Shown: one piece after another, positions 1 through 9,800 of the stretch
Position numbering within the stretch: the stretch's first letter is position 1
Layout of the letters: each line of letters begins with the position of its first letter
Assembly: GCF_000003815.2 (NCBI RefSeq)
Contig: NW_023365706.1
Coordinates: 167,127 to 231,126, forward strand
DNA from: Branchiostoma floridae
Lineage: Eukaryota > Chordata > Leptocardii > Amphioxiformes > Branchiostomatidae
Length of the DNA: 64,000 bases
Direction of reading: 5' to 3'
Position numbers and translations under genes: made by a program
Notes under the pieces: generated by a model
What the model was told of the DNA's origin: nothing
Database searches by the model: none
Seen by the model: the letters and a program-made list of their open reading frames with translations, nothing else

Positions 1-114
1 AGGCATCAGTTGGAGGACCAACCTGGAGTGTCCTACAAAATCGGTGTCCAGAGCTGCATCAAACGATGGGAGAAATGCATAACTCTGGGTGATTCCTATG
101 AAGAGAAAGACTAA
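1..114 (+). pseudogene. C-terminal fragment resembling a mariner-type transposase
   Basis: An open frame runs in from the window edge and ends at TAA 112-114, giving 37 residues. The tail contains RWEKC followed by a Gly and a Tyr-Glu-Glu-Lys end. This layout is typical of the C-terminus of mariner-family transposases (RWEKC, then a short spacer, then GxY). Upstream sequence is missing, so the catalytic DDD/E region cannot be checked. It could instead be the last exon of a host gene with a similar tail. Family assignment is from memory of the motif only. Confidence 0.3.
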
Positions 115-642
115 TAACTGTGCCAAGTTTCATTAATCTCCTGCTATGGGAAATGGGTCAGGACCATTACTAATTGCACGCCCCTCGTAGTCAAGGTGGT
201 GACCCATTTGGAATCTGTAGGTAAACACAGTACGGCGATACACACAATAAATGAATAAATGAATAAAAAGATACATTTGCTTCTGATTCTTCCGTGAGAT
301 AAAGTTTTAGCCAACGAATACATCTCTTACCTGTGCGAAATAATTTATGCATTAAACTAGTATTTAATTCTTAGTCTCATAAACGACTGGTTCTACCGCT
401 TCTGAATTCCAATTCCTGTCACCCTCGCAAATCTGGCCGTTGTCTCCATCTTCGCCATTACATCCTGTCACTCTATTTTATTCAAATAGTTATGGATACA
501 TATACACACCCTTTCGAGAATATTGAGTTTATTGGGATGTCCTTTAGCTCAGATTAAGCTAAAGAATACAAACACACTGACAATAAAACCTCCGTACCAA
601 GATAAACAGTAACAAGATAAACGGATATGTTAATGATTGCAG
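115..642. other. No gene recognised
   Basis: AT-rich sequence between the transposase-like tail and the Death-domain exon. The last bases before 643 form a usable 3' splice acceptor with AG at 641-642. No other structure was recognised. Confidence 0.5.
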
Positions 643-791
643 CTTGTTTGAAATGGAGTACCTAAAACCCGGCGGGAGCCCGACCCGAGCCCTGCTGAAC
701 GCCTGGGGGACCCGTAACGCCACCGTACGGGACCTGCTGGACGCGCTGAGACAGATCGGACTCCTTAACGTCGTGGACATGCTCTCAAAAG
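643..791 (+). CDS. Internal exon encoding part of a Death domain
   Basis: The exon is bounded by an AG acceptor (641-642) and a consensus donor (G|GTGAGT at 792). Codons start at 644, so it enters with one base and leaves with one base over. The 49 residues include GSPTRALLNAWGTRN, then ATVRDLLDALRQIGLL and NVVDML. The W-G-T-x-N-x-T-V-x-D-L order is the helix 4-5 signature of Death domains of the IRAK/MyD88 type, which mediate homotypic assembly of innate immune signalling complexes in the cytoplasm. The N-terminal helices are not in the window, so the gene must begin to the left. Whether it is an IRAK-like adaptor, a kinase or another Death protein cannot be told from one exon. Confidence 0.6.
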
Positions 792-822
792 GTGAGTTAC
801 CTGACAGTATATTAGTAGTAGC

Positions 823-1297
823 TGTAGCATGCGAAGCTCAGTGGTTAGACGTTAGCGTGCGTAGTTCAGTGGTTAGACGGTAGCGTGCGTAGTTCAGTGG
901 TTAGACGTTAGCGTGCGTAGTTCAGTGGTTAGACGGTATCGTGCATAGTTCAGTGGTTAGACGTTAGCGTGCGTAGTTCAGTGGTTAGACGTTAGCGTGC
1001 GTAGTTCAGTGGTTAGACGTTAGCGTGCGTAGTTCAGTGGTTAGACGTTAGCGTGCGTAGTTCAGTGGTTAGACGTTAGCGTGCGTAGTTCAGTGGTTAG
1101 ACGTTAGCGTGCGTAGTTCAGTGGTTAGACGTTAGCGTGCGTAGTTCAGTGGTTAGACGTTAGCGTGCGTAGTTCAGTGGTTAGACGTTAGCGTGCGTAG
1201 TTCAGTGGTTAGACGTTAGCGTGCGTAGTTCAGTGGTTAGACGTTAGCGTGCGTAGTTCAGTGGTTAGACGTTAGCGTGCGTAGTTCAGTGGTTAGC
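823..1297 (+). repeat. 28-bp tandem array built from a tRNA-like A box (17 units)
   Basis: Seventeen units with an exact 28-bp period (gtggttag recurs at 841, 869, and so on to 1289). Most units are identical; the first and a few early ones carry changes. Each unit contains TAGTTCAGTGGTTAGA, which fits the D-arm/A-box consensus of tRNA genes and tRNA-derived SINEs. The last unit runs into sequence with a B-box-like GCTCGATCC about 39 bp downstream, normal A-B spacing. The array starts about 30 bp after the donor of the Death-domain exon, so it is intronic. Confidence 0.9.
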
Positions 1298-1335
1298 GGC
1301 CCTGGAACAAGAAGCCTTGAGCTCGATCCCGGTTG
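1276..1335 (+). repeat. tRNA-derived SINE head (A and B box)
   Basis: The final array unit supplies an A box (about 1282-1292) and gagctcgatcccgg at 1319-1332 supplies a B box, matching GWTCRANNC at 8 of 9 positions. It does not fold as a full tRNA because acceptor-stem partners are absent, so it is read as a SINE promoter remnant rather than a tRNA gene. Confidence 0.5.
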
Positions 1336-1901
1336 TTAAGGTTTCTCGACATGCACGCTACTGGAACGGGTTGCAGTCCTCATGACAGGACGTTAAGCTG
1401 TGGTTCAGTGTTCATTGTGCTTGTCGAAAAGAGCCAGGGGGATTTCCCCGGTCAACGTTTCCAGTTAGGGTGGGATTGTACATTCTCTAATTACTTACAA
1501 ATCTTCAGACCTCATCAGTGCATATTGACTTGACAAAACTAACTCTCTTATCTGATACCTCAATGGTCGCCACGTAAAGAACCGAATGCCACTCCAATGA
1601 TAAGCATTACGTTAATGGGGCTGCAACAGTATCTCGTCTGAAACATCGTGATGGAGAGCAGATTTTGTACTTTTTTTGTATTTTGAGATTTTGTACTTTG
1701 TGTAATAGTCGTTGCCATACATTGTACCATGTACAAATGTCGAGCAATAAAGTTCATCTGATCAGCACAACTATTCAATAACTAATCCAATAGGAGAACC
1801 CTTTGACGTTTTCAGACGCAATGTTCTGCAAACATTTTTACATGATCTGGTTTATTTTTTGTCTTTATCGGTTCATGACCCTCACTTTCAATTGTTTTCA
1901 G

Positions 1902-1927
1902 CCGAATCTGATGACGAAGAGGCTTGA
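1902..1927 (+). CDS. Possible terminal exon of the Death-domain gene
   Basis: A pyrimidine-rich acceptor (ttgttttcag) precedes 1902. Joined in phase to the donor at 791, the sequence reads A-E-S-D-D-E-E-A and stops at 1925-1927, a short acidic tail. The phase agreement is the only support. Another reading frame through the same place is open to 2015, and a later exon could be the true partner. Confidence 0.2.
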
Positions 1928-3540
1928 AGAGAAAGCTACAGCTGACCTCTCGTCTCATATTACTTCGCAAAGTGCGTCATTGTTCTTCCATCACAAGATG
2001 AGCGTCCAACAGTGATGAAACAATCATGTATATCAGTGGAGAAAATTATGTACCGGTACATTGAATGATGATGAATACTTAAACAGATCATGAAATAGTT
2101 TAGTACACAGTCGTGTCATTTATGCTTAATCGTGCTTTTATATACAAGATCCATATATTTTGGTAATTCAACAAAATACTATGAGTCATACTTTATGAGA
2201 ATCTAAAGGTAACATTTTTGTGCTAGGAAATATTTTTGTTAGAACAGAGAATTTTGAATGACATTTATAAAAAATATGTTTTGTAATCGAAGGTTTTCAT
2301 CATCACCAATTTGCCTAGCAAGTGTATCTATTTCTCATTCTTCTACGAAATTTATACAGTGCCATACTGTAATAGTCTCTTTTCAACGACTTAACTGTCC
2401 CTGAATGATGTGAAATAATTGATTAAACAACTGCTTTAAGTCTTTTGTTTGTCATCTGTAACGGAACACCCCAATGAAATGTGGACTAGTCCAGGTATGT
2501 CAAAGGTTAGCTTGTGAACGCCATCCAGCCATGTGACTCTCAGTGTAAACAGACGCTTGTCACGTTTCATGGGACACCTGGAGTTTGCTGTGAAAAGCGA
2601 AAAACAACATTATAAGTAAAGGTAAGTTTCTGAGGTCAAATTTCCGTCTAATTATGATCTTTTGGCTTCCAAATTAGACAATATGGGAAGAGCTTTGAGG
2701 ATGCCTGGTCTCTCCTACCTAAGTGATGTCGTGTTGTTGTTATATAGTGGCAAAGACGAGATTAGAAGAAAAGTTACTAATGATTTGCCTAGGCACGTTA
2801 AAAATCTCGTTTAACATGTTTGTGACATTTCATATATAATAAATAGCTTGTTTACTACTTTGCTGTGTTTGGGTTGTAGGAGAGACAGAGCCTATTGCGC
2901 AACACCTGTCGTGTATATGCAGATTACCGGTACTGCAAGTGTCTGCAACGATTATAATATCAACTGGTACATTAACTACAGTTAAACCATTGCTAATGTC
3001 TCACGAGGGATTAAAGCAAAGGCAACCTGACTATGTATACTAAATTGTAGTACATTGTTATTACACGGGTGGTATACGGGGTGACGGTGCACGGGGGTAT
3101 CCAAAGGCCTGTGGGGTCCAAAGATCGATGGGTCCAAAGGTCACCCATGTGTTACAAAACATTGTTGCGGAGATACGCATGGTATAGGTGTCTGCACATG
3201 ATAATGACAACTTTGCAAAACCCTTATACAAATTTGTCACATGTTGGTTTAAGCCAAACAGATAAAGATGGACAAAATCGTACGAGCTCGGCCTTCTGTG
3301 CAAGACGCAACCTTATCGAGGGCATGGTCTTTGGAACTCTTGAATTATACAGTAGCCGGATAGTCTACATGTGAACGATACCAGCATGAATAAGAAGGAA
3401 ATTGAAAAGTTGCAAAAAATCAGTTTTCACAACTGCAGTTTTCTATATTTTTCTTTTCTGTTCAAATGCAGTGCAATGAGACAAATTATTAAGAGAATGT
3501 ATGCGGTCGTGGGACTCTAGTTGAATGTTTGTTGTTTGAC
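1928..3540. other. Intergenic, no gene recognised
   Basis: AT-rich sequence with short unsupported frames on both strands. Nothing with recognisable protein similarity was seen. It should contain the promoter and any 5' UTR exon of the endoglycoceramidase gene, but no TATA box can be assigned with confidence. Confidence 0.4.
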
Positions 3541-3960
3541 TGTAAGCTTCTTTTGTTACAGTAGGTGAGAAATCATGGCTGTTATCCGGTTCCTTCTGGC
3601 GCTGTGCTGTGTCCTGTGGGCGTGGGTGTGCCGCGGTACTGATATAGATACAGAAGCTGGTGTGAAAACTGTGCGCCTCTGTTGTTACAGAAGTAGGTGA
3701 ACCATGGCTGGAATCCGGTGCCTTCTAGCTCTGATCTGTGCCCTGTCCGCGTTTTATTGTGCTGTCACGCCGATATCTTATGGTGAATGTAGGTAAAACT
3801 TTAACTGTGCGTCTTTGTAATTACGGTACAGGTGAAGAACCATGGCTGGAGTCCGGTATCTCCTGGCACTGAGCTGTGCCATGGCCGCGGGTTTGTGTTT
3901 CCACTCCACAGGTGTGTTACGGTGAATGTTTGTAGGATAAAACCGTGTTTGACTGTGCCA
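3541..3960 (+). pseudogene. Three decayed tandem copies of the endoglycoceramidase signal-peptide exon
   Basis: Upstream of the working start at 3988 the same block (ttacag acceptor, about 15 bp, then ATGGCT and a hydrophobic run) occurs three more times, with ATGs at 3575, 3704 and 3842. Spacings to the next ATG are 129, 138 and 146 bp. The copies encode MAVIRFLLALCCVL, MAGIRCLLALICAL and MAGVRYLLALSCAM, clear variants of MAGIWLLLALSCAV in the working copy. Each copy then hits a stop and none has the conserved enzyme start. They could act as decoy starts or alternative first exons only if spliced onward; the tandem decay suggests dead duplicates. Confidence 0.75.
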
Positions 3961-3987
3961 CCCTGTTGTTACAGTAAGTGAGAAACT

Positions 3988-6068
3988 ATGGCTGGAATCT
4001 GGTTGCTTCTAGCACTGAGCTGTGCTGTGACCGCTGATGTGAGCGCCGCCGCGCCATCCCGGATCCACGTCAACCCGGACAACCACTGGTTCCTGGACGC
4101 CTCCGGCCGCGCGCGCATCTTTCACGGCATCAACGCAGTCCAGAAAGGGTTTCCATGGTAACTAGCTGTTCATTGAATTTTGATGAAAATGTTTCATTGG
4201 CAAAAGAAGAAGCTATGTTATCGGTATCGTTACAATTGACGTTGTGCATTTGTTTAGAAACGGGTTTGGCTAAATTTTTGATAATTCCTGATCCAGGTGC
4301 TGAACCAGTCACGACATAAGATATAGTACTTACAGGGGGCGTTTCAGTAGTCTTTACCCTCCCCTGTGCAGGTATCCCGTCAGCATAACATGTAGTACCG
4401 ACAGGGGCTGCTAGGTGGCGTTTCAATAGTTTTTACCCTCCCCTGCGCAGGTATCCCGTCAGCATAACATGTAGTACCGACAGGGGCTGCTAGGTAGCGT
4501 TTCAGTAGTTTTACCCTCCTCTGTGCAGGTACCCGGCCCAGATGCTGAACCAGTCCCGACTGGACGAGCTGCAGAGTTGGGGGTTCAACGCCCTCCGGCT
4601 GGGGATGATGTGGGCTGGGGCAGAACCACAGGAGGGGAGGTGGGGACTGTTTGTTGTTTGTTTGTTTGTTTGTTTTGTTTGGCACCTGATGTCTTTAGAT
4701 AAAGTATTGCTTCAAAAGTAAATGGCCTCTGTACAAAGGATGGTACAGAGGCTATCATGTTTCAGTCAAGTCACATATACCCTAATTTTGGACCCCTTTC
4801 CTCCATCCAGGTACAACCAGACCTACATGAGGATTATCCGGAACATCACGGCTGAGCTGGGGAGGCGCGGCATCTACACCATACTGGACATGCATCAGGA
4901 CAGTCTCGACTCCTTTTACGACGGTGTGCCTCCGTGGCTCGTCGCGAGTTTCCCGCCACCAGAGCACCCCTACCCCTGGCCGCTGAAAAACGTGACGTCA
5001 TGGGACGCCAACTACCTGACGCAGCGCTGCAGCCACAACTTTCAGTGTCTCTATGACAACTACAAGGGTGCTGCCGACAAAATGGCGGGCTTCTGGAAGT
5101 TTGTAGCGACCGAGTTTTCAAACCAGACGTCGGTGCTGGGTTACGAGCTGATCAACGAGCCCTGGGTCGGCGATTGGACGAAGGACCCGGAACTGTTCCT
5201 CCCAGGGCATGCTGGGAAGAAGAACGTTGCTCCTCTGCATGACCGCGTGAGCCGCGCCATCCGAACTGTGGACGACGAAACACTGATTTTCTACGAGCCT
5301 GTGATTTGGGGGTACGTCTTCTCAGAAGACGGCGTGCTAGGGTCGGGTTTTGAGCATGTACCGGGAGGGGCGGCGTACAGAAACCGTAGCGTCTTCTCCT
5401 ACCACTACTACTGCCCGCTGTACCAGCCATACCAGCAGCAGTACCCCAAGTACAAGAAAGTCGCCTGTGATGACGTATACGGCCCCAAGATGTTCTCAGC
5501 CGTACAGGAGGACTTAGAAACACTCGGTGGAGGGTCTTTCCTCACGGAGTTCGGACTTTGCCGGCCAAACGCGAGCGATCCGACTTACCCGGACACGGTG
5601 GAATGTGGGTATGTCTTGAAGCAAGCGGACAGTTTCTTACAGTCGTGGACCTATTGGGACGCAACTCCTGGAAGTAGAGTGTTCTGGGACAGCACTGGAC
5701 GTGCTATCCCAGAATCCATCAGCCTTTTCGCCCGAACCTACGCACGCGCAGTGGCGGGTATTCCCACGGCGATGACCTTCGACATCGACACCAGCCATTT
5801 CCAACTGACCTTCACCTCCGACCCCTCCATCAAGGCCCCCACGGAGATTTTTGTACCCAGGATGCATTACGAGGCAGGGTACACCGTGCTGAGCTCCGCG
5901 GAGCTGGAGTGTGAGGTCGATGAGAAGGACCACAGCCTCCTCTACATCAGGCACAAACAGACCAATCAGGTGCGAGCTTTACTGACAGACGAGTCATCCG
6001 TAACCATCGTGCCTTCTTCTGACGCCAACAGCATCTCAGGAAACATCTGCCTCAAGGTCAACTGGTAG
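3988..6068 (+). CDS. Endoglycoceramidase-like glycoside hydrolase (GH5), secreted
   Basis: Three exons, 3988-4157, 4529-4639 and 4811-6068, join in phase to 512 codons. A signal peptide (residues 1 to about 20, MAGIWLLLALSCAV start) precedes the catalytic domain. Landmarks are FHGINAVQKGFPW near the N-terminus, LRLGMMWAGAEPQEG, LDMHQD, the acid/base Glu in ELINEPW, the HYYCP strand and the nucleophile Glu in FLTEFG. These are the GH5 endoglycoceramidase motifs. Such enzymes cut the bond between the glycan and the ceramide of glycosphingolipids; related animal genes are known in cnidarians and other invertebrates. A C-terminal beta-sandwich-like part (about 415-512) follows the barrel. Length is normal for the family and both catalytic residues are present. 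The start was chosen because it is the last of four tandem ATG copies and the only one open into the enzyme. Confidence 0.88.
4320..4528 (+). repeat. Tandem copies of the exon-2 splice acceptor
   Basis: The stretch TTACCCTCCCCTGTGCAGGT before exon 2 occurs three times with a period of 78-79 bp: AG at 4370-4371, 4449-4450 and the used one at 4527-4528. The two upstream copies lead into non-coding sequence instead of the YPAQMLNQ coding start, so they are decoy acceptors created by local duplication of the intron end. Confidence 0.75.
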
Positions 6069-6145
6069 ATATGACCTTCAACAAAAAGATCTCAGGGAGT
6101 CATGAAATGTTCTCAAAATATTTGTGGAATTGAATATGATAAGAC

Positions 6146-6151
6146 ATTAAA
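6146..6151 (+). terminator. Polyadenylation signal of the endoglycoceramidase gene
   Basis: ATTAAA lies 78 bp after the stop codon, a common variant of the animal poly(A) signal at a plausible distance. Confidence 0.5.
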
Positions 6152-6739
6152 GAAGTTGACGAATCTAGGCTTATGTCATTTGATGTAATCTGTGTTAGGC
6201 CTAACGCACTTAGTATGTTGTCATTGATTGCTATTCTGTCCAGGTCAAATTCCGTGTTTGACGTATGTTCATATACATGTTAATGTGGTTATAAAGTTTC
6301 TTAAACAATCTATATTATATCTATATGATAAAAGTATACAATAACAATTTGATAATGTCAAGAAAATTGCGCGCCTGAAAAGCGTATGACGGTCCAACAA
6401 AGTGATTTTCTAGTGGTAGCCGAAAATCCTGGGCAATTGAGGCCTGGTTCCAAAGACTTCTTTGGTCGAAATGCATATCTATCAATATTTATCTACCTAC
6501 CCACTCGTAATTTATTCCTTGCTTTCTTATCTCAGATCCGTTTCCTTATATTTCGCGGATCCCGGATCTCAAGAGAATTTGGCCACGCAAACGCAACAGC
6601 CAGCTGAAACAGCGCCGAAAGACTTTTTTTCTATATTCATTTTCCACATTCTGGGTAAAATAAAAGACGTTCCATATGCTTCTGACGCCCAAAGTATACC
6701 GTTTCCTTATATTACGATTGAATTTATTTCAGTTTGCTT

Positions 6740-6930
6740 CATACTTCGTTCCATTTCGTTCATCTCGTTCCATTTCGCATTATCGGTACTTTCCTTTTCG
6801 TTCCTTTTCCGTTCCTTATCGTTCATTTCGTTCCTTATCACATTTTCAGTACTTTCCTTTTCGTTCCTTTTTTGCACTTTCGGTACTTTAGTTTTCATTC
6901 GTTTTCGTTCCTTTTTGCACAAACTCTCAA
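6740..6930. repeat. Pyrimidine-rich imperfect minisatellite
   Basis: Degenerate repeats of ttcgttcctttt and tcggtactttcc, strongly strand-asymmetric. The long open frames here on both strands are low-complexity by-products. Flanks (6152-6740) show no gene. Confidence 0.7.
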
Positions 6931-7020
6931 GGGAGACGTGGGCTCTGTCATGGTACATGTTATGTACGTATTTTATTCGAAATAACAGGAAGGGTCTGCG
7001 ACGTCTCCAGAAAAAACACT

Positions 7021-7067
7021 AGAAGGTCGGTATGAAAGAACTCTTAAAAGACTCGTACCGACCTTCT
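7021..7067. repeat. Perfect 12-bp inverted repeat with 23-nt loop
   Basis: AGAAGGTCGGTA (7021-7032) is the exact reverse complement of TACCGACCTTCT (7056-7067). It could be a small foldback or the joined ends of a decayed MITE. Confidence 0.7.
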
Positions 7068-7084
7068 GATGTTTCTCCCTCCAG

Positions 7085-7251
7085 CCCAGATTAACTCATT
7101 TTCTCAGAAATTAGTCTCCTATTTGAAGAAAGACAAAATTCCATTTGCACCACCTGATGCCACGTCATCCCTCCAGATAAAAGAAAATGTGGCCTTACTT
7201 CGTCAGACTAATCAAAACCAGGCTACACCCAGTACATCAAAGTTTCTGTAG
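7085..7251 (+). CDS. Possible terminal exon, unknown protein
   Basis: After a good acceptor (ctccctccag, AG 7083-7084) a frame of 55 codons runs to TAG at 7249-7251. It contains FSQKLVSYLKKDKIPFAPPD and ends PSTSKFL, with protein-like composition. AATAAA follows at about 7275. No family recognised; it may be a transposon relic. Confidence 0.22.
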
Positions 7252-7534
7252 ACTGCTTGCCATCAACTGAGAGAAATAAAACTTAGCACATTCCTTGCCT
7301 TTAAATAGTTGTTAACTGTGTAAAGTTTCGTTTCTTTTGCTTAATAAAAAGTAATCTTTTAAACCAACAGTTCATGGATTCGTGTATAAATCCAACTGGC
7401 TCTATCTCAGCTTACTCCATCCTAGCAGCTGTGATGAAGGAACCATTGAGAGTTTAGAAATGAAAATTGGCATGTAATTTACAGATACAATTGTTATCAT
7501 ATATGTGTAATTTCAACCTCCTACAGTAATTTTC

Positions 7535-7738
7535 AGTGGATCAGATTCAGAGAAAATGAGCTTACAAAGGTGTAGTCATGTTGAAAGCATCTCAGTCACT
7601 CATAGAATAACAAAGGCTAAATTTAAAAAACTTCAATCTCAAGAGGACATATCCCTGTACTTTTTGCCAAATTTTAACTCTGTCAAAAATGTGTGTGTTA
7701 TGAAACCACTTGCATTACTTTCTGGCTCACCCTCGTAA
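7535..7738 (+). CDS. Possible terminal exon, unknown protein
   Basis: A cag acceptor (aattttcag) precedes an open frame of about 67 codons, GSDSEKMSLQRCSHVESISV onward, ending SGSPS at TAA 7736-7738. Composition looks protein-like but no family is recognised and no upstream exon can be assigned. Confidence 0.18.
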   Translation, partial: SGSDSEKMSLQRCSHVESISVTHRITKAKFKKLQSQEDISLYFLPNFNSVKNVCVMKPLALLSGSPS

Positions 7739-7984
7739 GTATAATTCTGAGTCTACCTCCCCCTCCCCCGAAGGAATAGTTCGTGCCAACTCTTCAATCT
7801 AAATTGACCAATCACATCTCATCATTAGCATAATGACATACAGCCATCATGTTAATCCTATAATATCACATATGTTTTATGTTATGCATATTAAATATAT
7901 AAACACACTGCATCTAGCCTGGTGATAAGTGATCAGATCGCAGTCGCGGTAAAAGCACTCAAATAGCCACCGCCACCTGGAACT

Positions 7985-8150
7985 TTAGTCGCATCTTCAG
8001 GAAGAGCGGTAACGTCTTAAGTCCCATCTTCAGGTGACGTCTTCAGTCACATGTTCAGGTAACGTCTTCAGTCACATTTTCAGGTAAAGTCTTGAGTCAC
8101 ATCTTCAGAAAGCAGTAACGTCTTAAGTAGCATCTTCAGGAAGCGGTAAC
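7985..8150. repeat. About 25-bp minisatellite (cttcaggtaacgtcttcagtcac)
   Basis: Six or so degenerate copies of a unit containing ATCTTCAG followed by GTAACGTCTT. The unit contains CAG|GTAA, so it resembles repeated splice-donor junctions, but no exon was identified beside it. Confidence 0.65.
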
Positions 8151-9160
8151 GCCTTGTCCTAGCTAGCAGGTTGGTTAGAACCGCTGTTGAGGTCGCGCGT
8201 GAGTAGGGATATCTGATATTCACTTCATCTCCTTTGCTTTCCCTACATACTAGCTTGCCCGTCTCATTCTGAAGTAGCTTTTTCATTAAGGAAATGGTTT
8301 GGGCGTGTCCTTTCTATAACAACAGTTTCAAACCAAATAGACTGGTTCTTGGTATGTATTTACGTGGATTACATTAATACTTGTAGTTGTTTATTGTCCC
8401 TAATGACATTTAAATTTACATTTGAATGGGTGGACCCCAAACTCTAGAAAAGTACAATATCTCAGGAAAAACATTTCATGTCTGAAAAGTATACGCCCAG
8501 CCACAAGCCCAGCTAATAAATGTAGCACTTCAAAGCAACAAGTAGGGACTTCAAAGCTCCGTGTTGATTGGATTTGTCTGCTGCTCCCAACCACCTTTAC
8601 AGCCTTCTACGGGCGTTGGCGGTTATTTTTTCGGGGAGGCGCTGATTTGCTATTTTCGGCCAGAGATTGCAACCAGGTTTTCATACCGATATGGTCTTAA
8701 AATAATTGGTTTATTGGTTCAATGCAAGAACACTAAAATACCTTGCAGCGGCATCTGCACAGCAAAAGACGCTGAATTGCGCACTTCAGAATAATACATA
8801 TGCAAACATACGATACAATTACTAGTAAATGTTATCATACAAGGAAATCGAATAAAATAACAACTAAAAAGCTTCGTATGATGCATCGAAGATGTTTTCA
8901 GGTACTTGTATTCAGAAGTTGCGTGAAATATGGGATGGTGATGTTTTGATAGCGGTTAGTTTTTGCCAATGGGATACAAAGTTGGTTCGCAGCACCTTTT
9001 AGGTTTTATGCCGACAGATCGGGAGGGAATAAGAGATAAAGTATGCGGTGCGCCTCATGTTTCACATGATGTGCTATGGCTTCTCTCCATTTGACTTAAT
9101 CATGCAGTTCTTATTAGTCGGTTGCCATGACGATTTGATTTGCACATAAAAGGAATGCGT
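8151..9160. other. No gene recognised
   Basis: A short frame at 8294 (MVWACPFYNNSFKPN) ends at a donor-like GTATGT and could be a first exon, but it lacks the second Cys of a THAP zinc finger, so it is not called. The rest is AT-rich without recognisable coding. Confidence 0.35.
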
Positions 9161-9164
9161 ATCT

Positions 9165-9225
9165 GTATCTGTATCTATATAGCCGATATAACCGCCCTTC
9201 GGCGTAACACACCAGCTAATACGGT
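9165..9225 (+). repeat. Single dispersed copy of the 56-bp repeat unit
   Basis: Contains tctgtatctatatagccg, then ATAACCGCCCTTCGGCG and TAACACACCAGCT, the unit that forms the 21-copy array at 20394-21570. Further isolated copies lie at 37011-37055 (+) and 17880-17916 (reverse). The copy at 37011 continues into a longer interspersed element. Confidence 0.8.
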
Positions 9226-9687
9226 AGGTAGCGTAAGGTGGTGCGATTGGTTAATTGTAATGATGATCAATTGATGATCCAGGCAGAAGAATCGGCCAGG
9301 GGCTATATATATATATATATTTCATTAATATTTTAGGTGTTTTCTGTGTTTCGATAGCCTGGTAACCATACCATCGAGGCGCTCGCGTTATGCTCTTCGG
9401 CGTTTTAGGGTTGGCTGCCCCGTACAGTTAATTAGCACAGGCCGGGGGAGTTCTTACGGGGTTTGATTTCGTCGCGCCCCGACGTAAACTCAAAAGGCCG
9501 GCTACAGGCTCTGGCGGCGAAAACTCAAAGGGCAGCTAATCAGACAGGCTGACAGAAGCAGGTCGGTGCCTTAGAACCGGGCCGGGTAAAGCACCTCAAA
9601 GCCGACCAGCGCAGAATGGAACCCTGGCTAGTGTTTCGACGGTGTTATGTAATGCTGCACGCTTTCTTTACGTGTTTGATGATCATT

Positions 9688-9800
9688 ACCTCCATGAAAA
9701 ATGGAGGTATAGTTTTGGCTCCGTGTGTCTGTGTGTGTGCGTGAACCCATGTGTCTGTGTATGTGCGTGCACCCATGTGTCTGTGTGTGTGCGTGCACCC
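9688..9800. repeat. MITE-like palindrome followed by TG-rich minisatellite
   Basis: acctccatgaaaaatggaggt (9688-9708) is a near-perfect palindrome, and related palindromes sit at 47616-47639 and 47973-48000. A tgtgtctgtgtgtgtgcgtg repeat follows, which creates spurious open frames on both strands. Confidence 0.65.

Noticed and set aside
823-1297. CRISPR-like array of 28-bp repeats
   Set aside because: There are no unique spacers; units abut head to tail, and the context is a eukaryotic intron.
1276-1335. Functional tRNA gene
   Set aside because: A and B boxes are present but the acceptor and anticodon stems do not pair.
4722-4810. Endoglycoceramidase start at the ATG at 4722
   Set aside because: That ATG lies in intron 2; the acceptor at 4810 and in-phase upstream exons explain the gene better.
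3988-6068. Bacterial contamination or very recent transfer of the endoglycoceramidase
   Set aside because: The gene has two in-phase spliceosomal introns and a eukaryotic signal exon, and such enzymes are known in several animals.
6462-7022. 186-aa Ser/Phe-rich protein
   Set aside because: Low-complexity reading of a pyrimidine-rich minisatellite, with no start or splice support.
8294-8352. THAP-type zinc-finger first exon
   Set aside because: The second Cys of the C2CH signature is missing and no downstream exon is visible.
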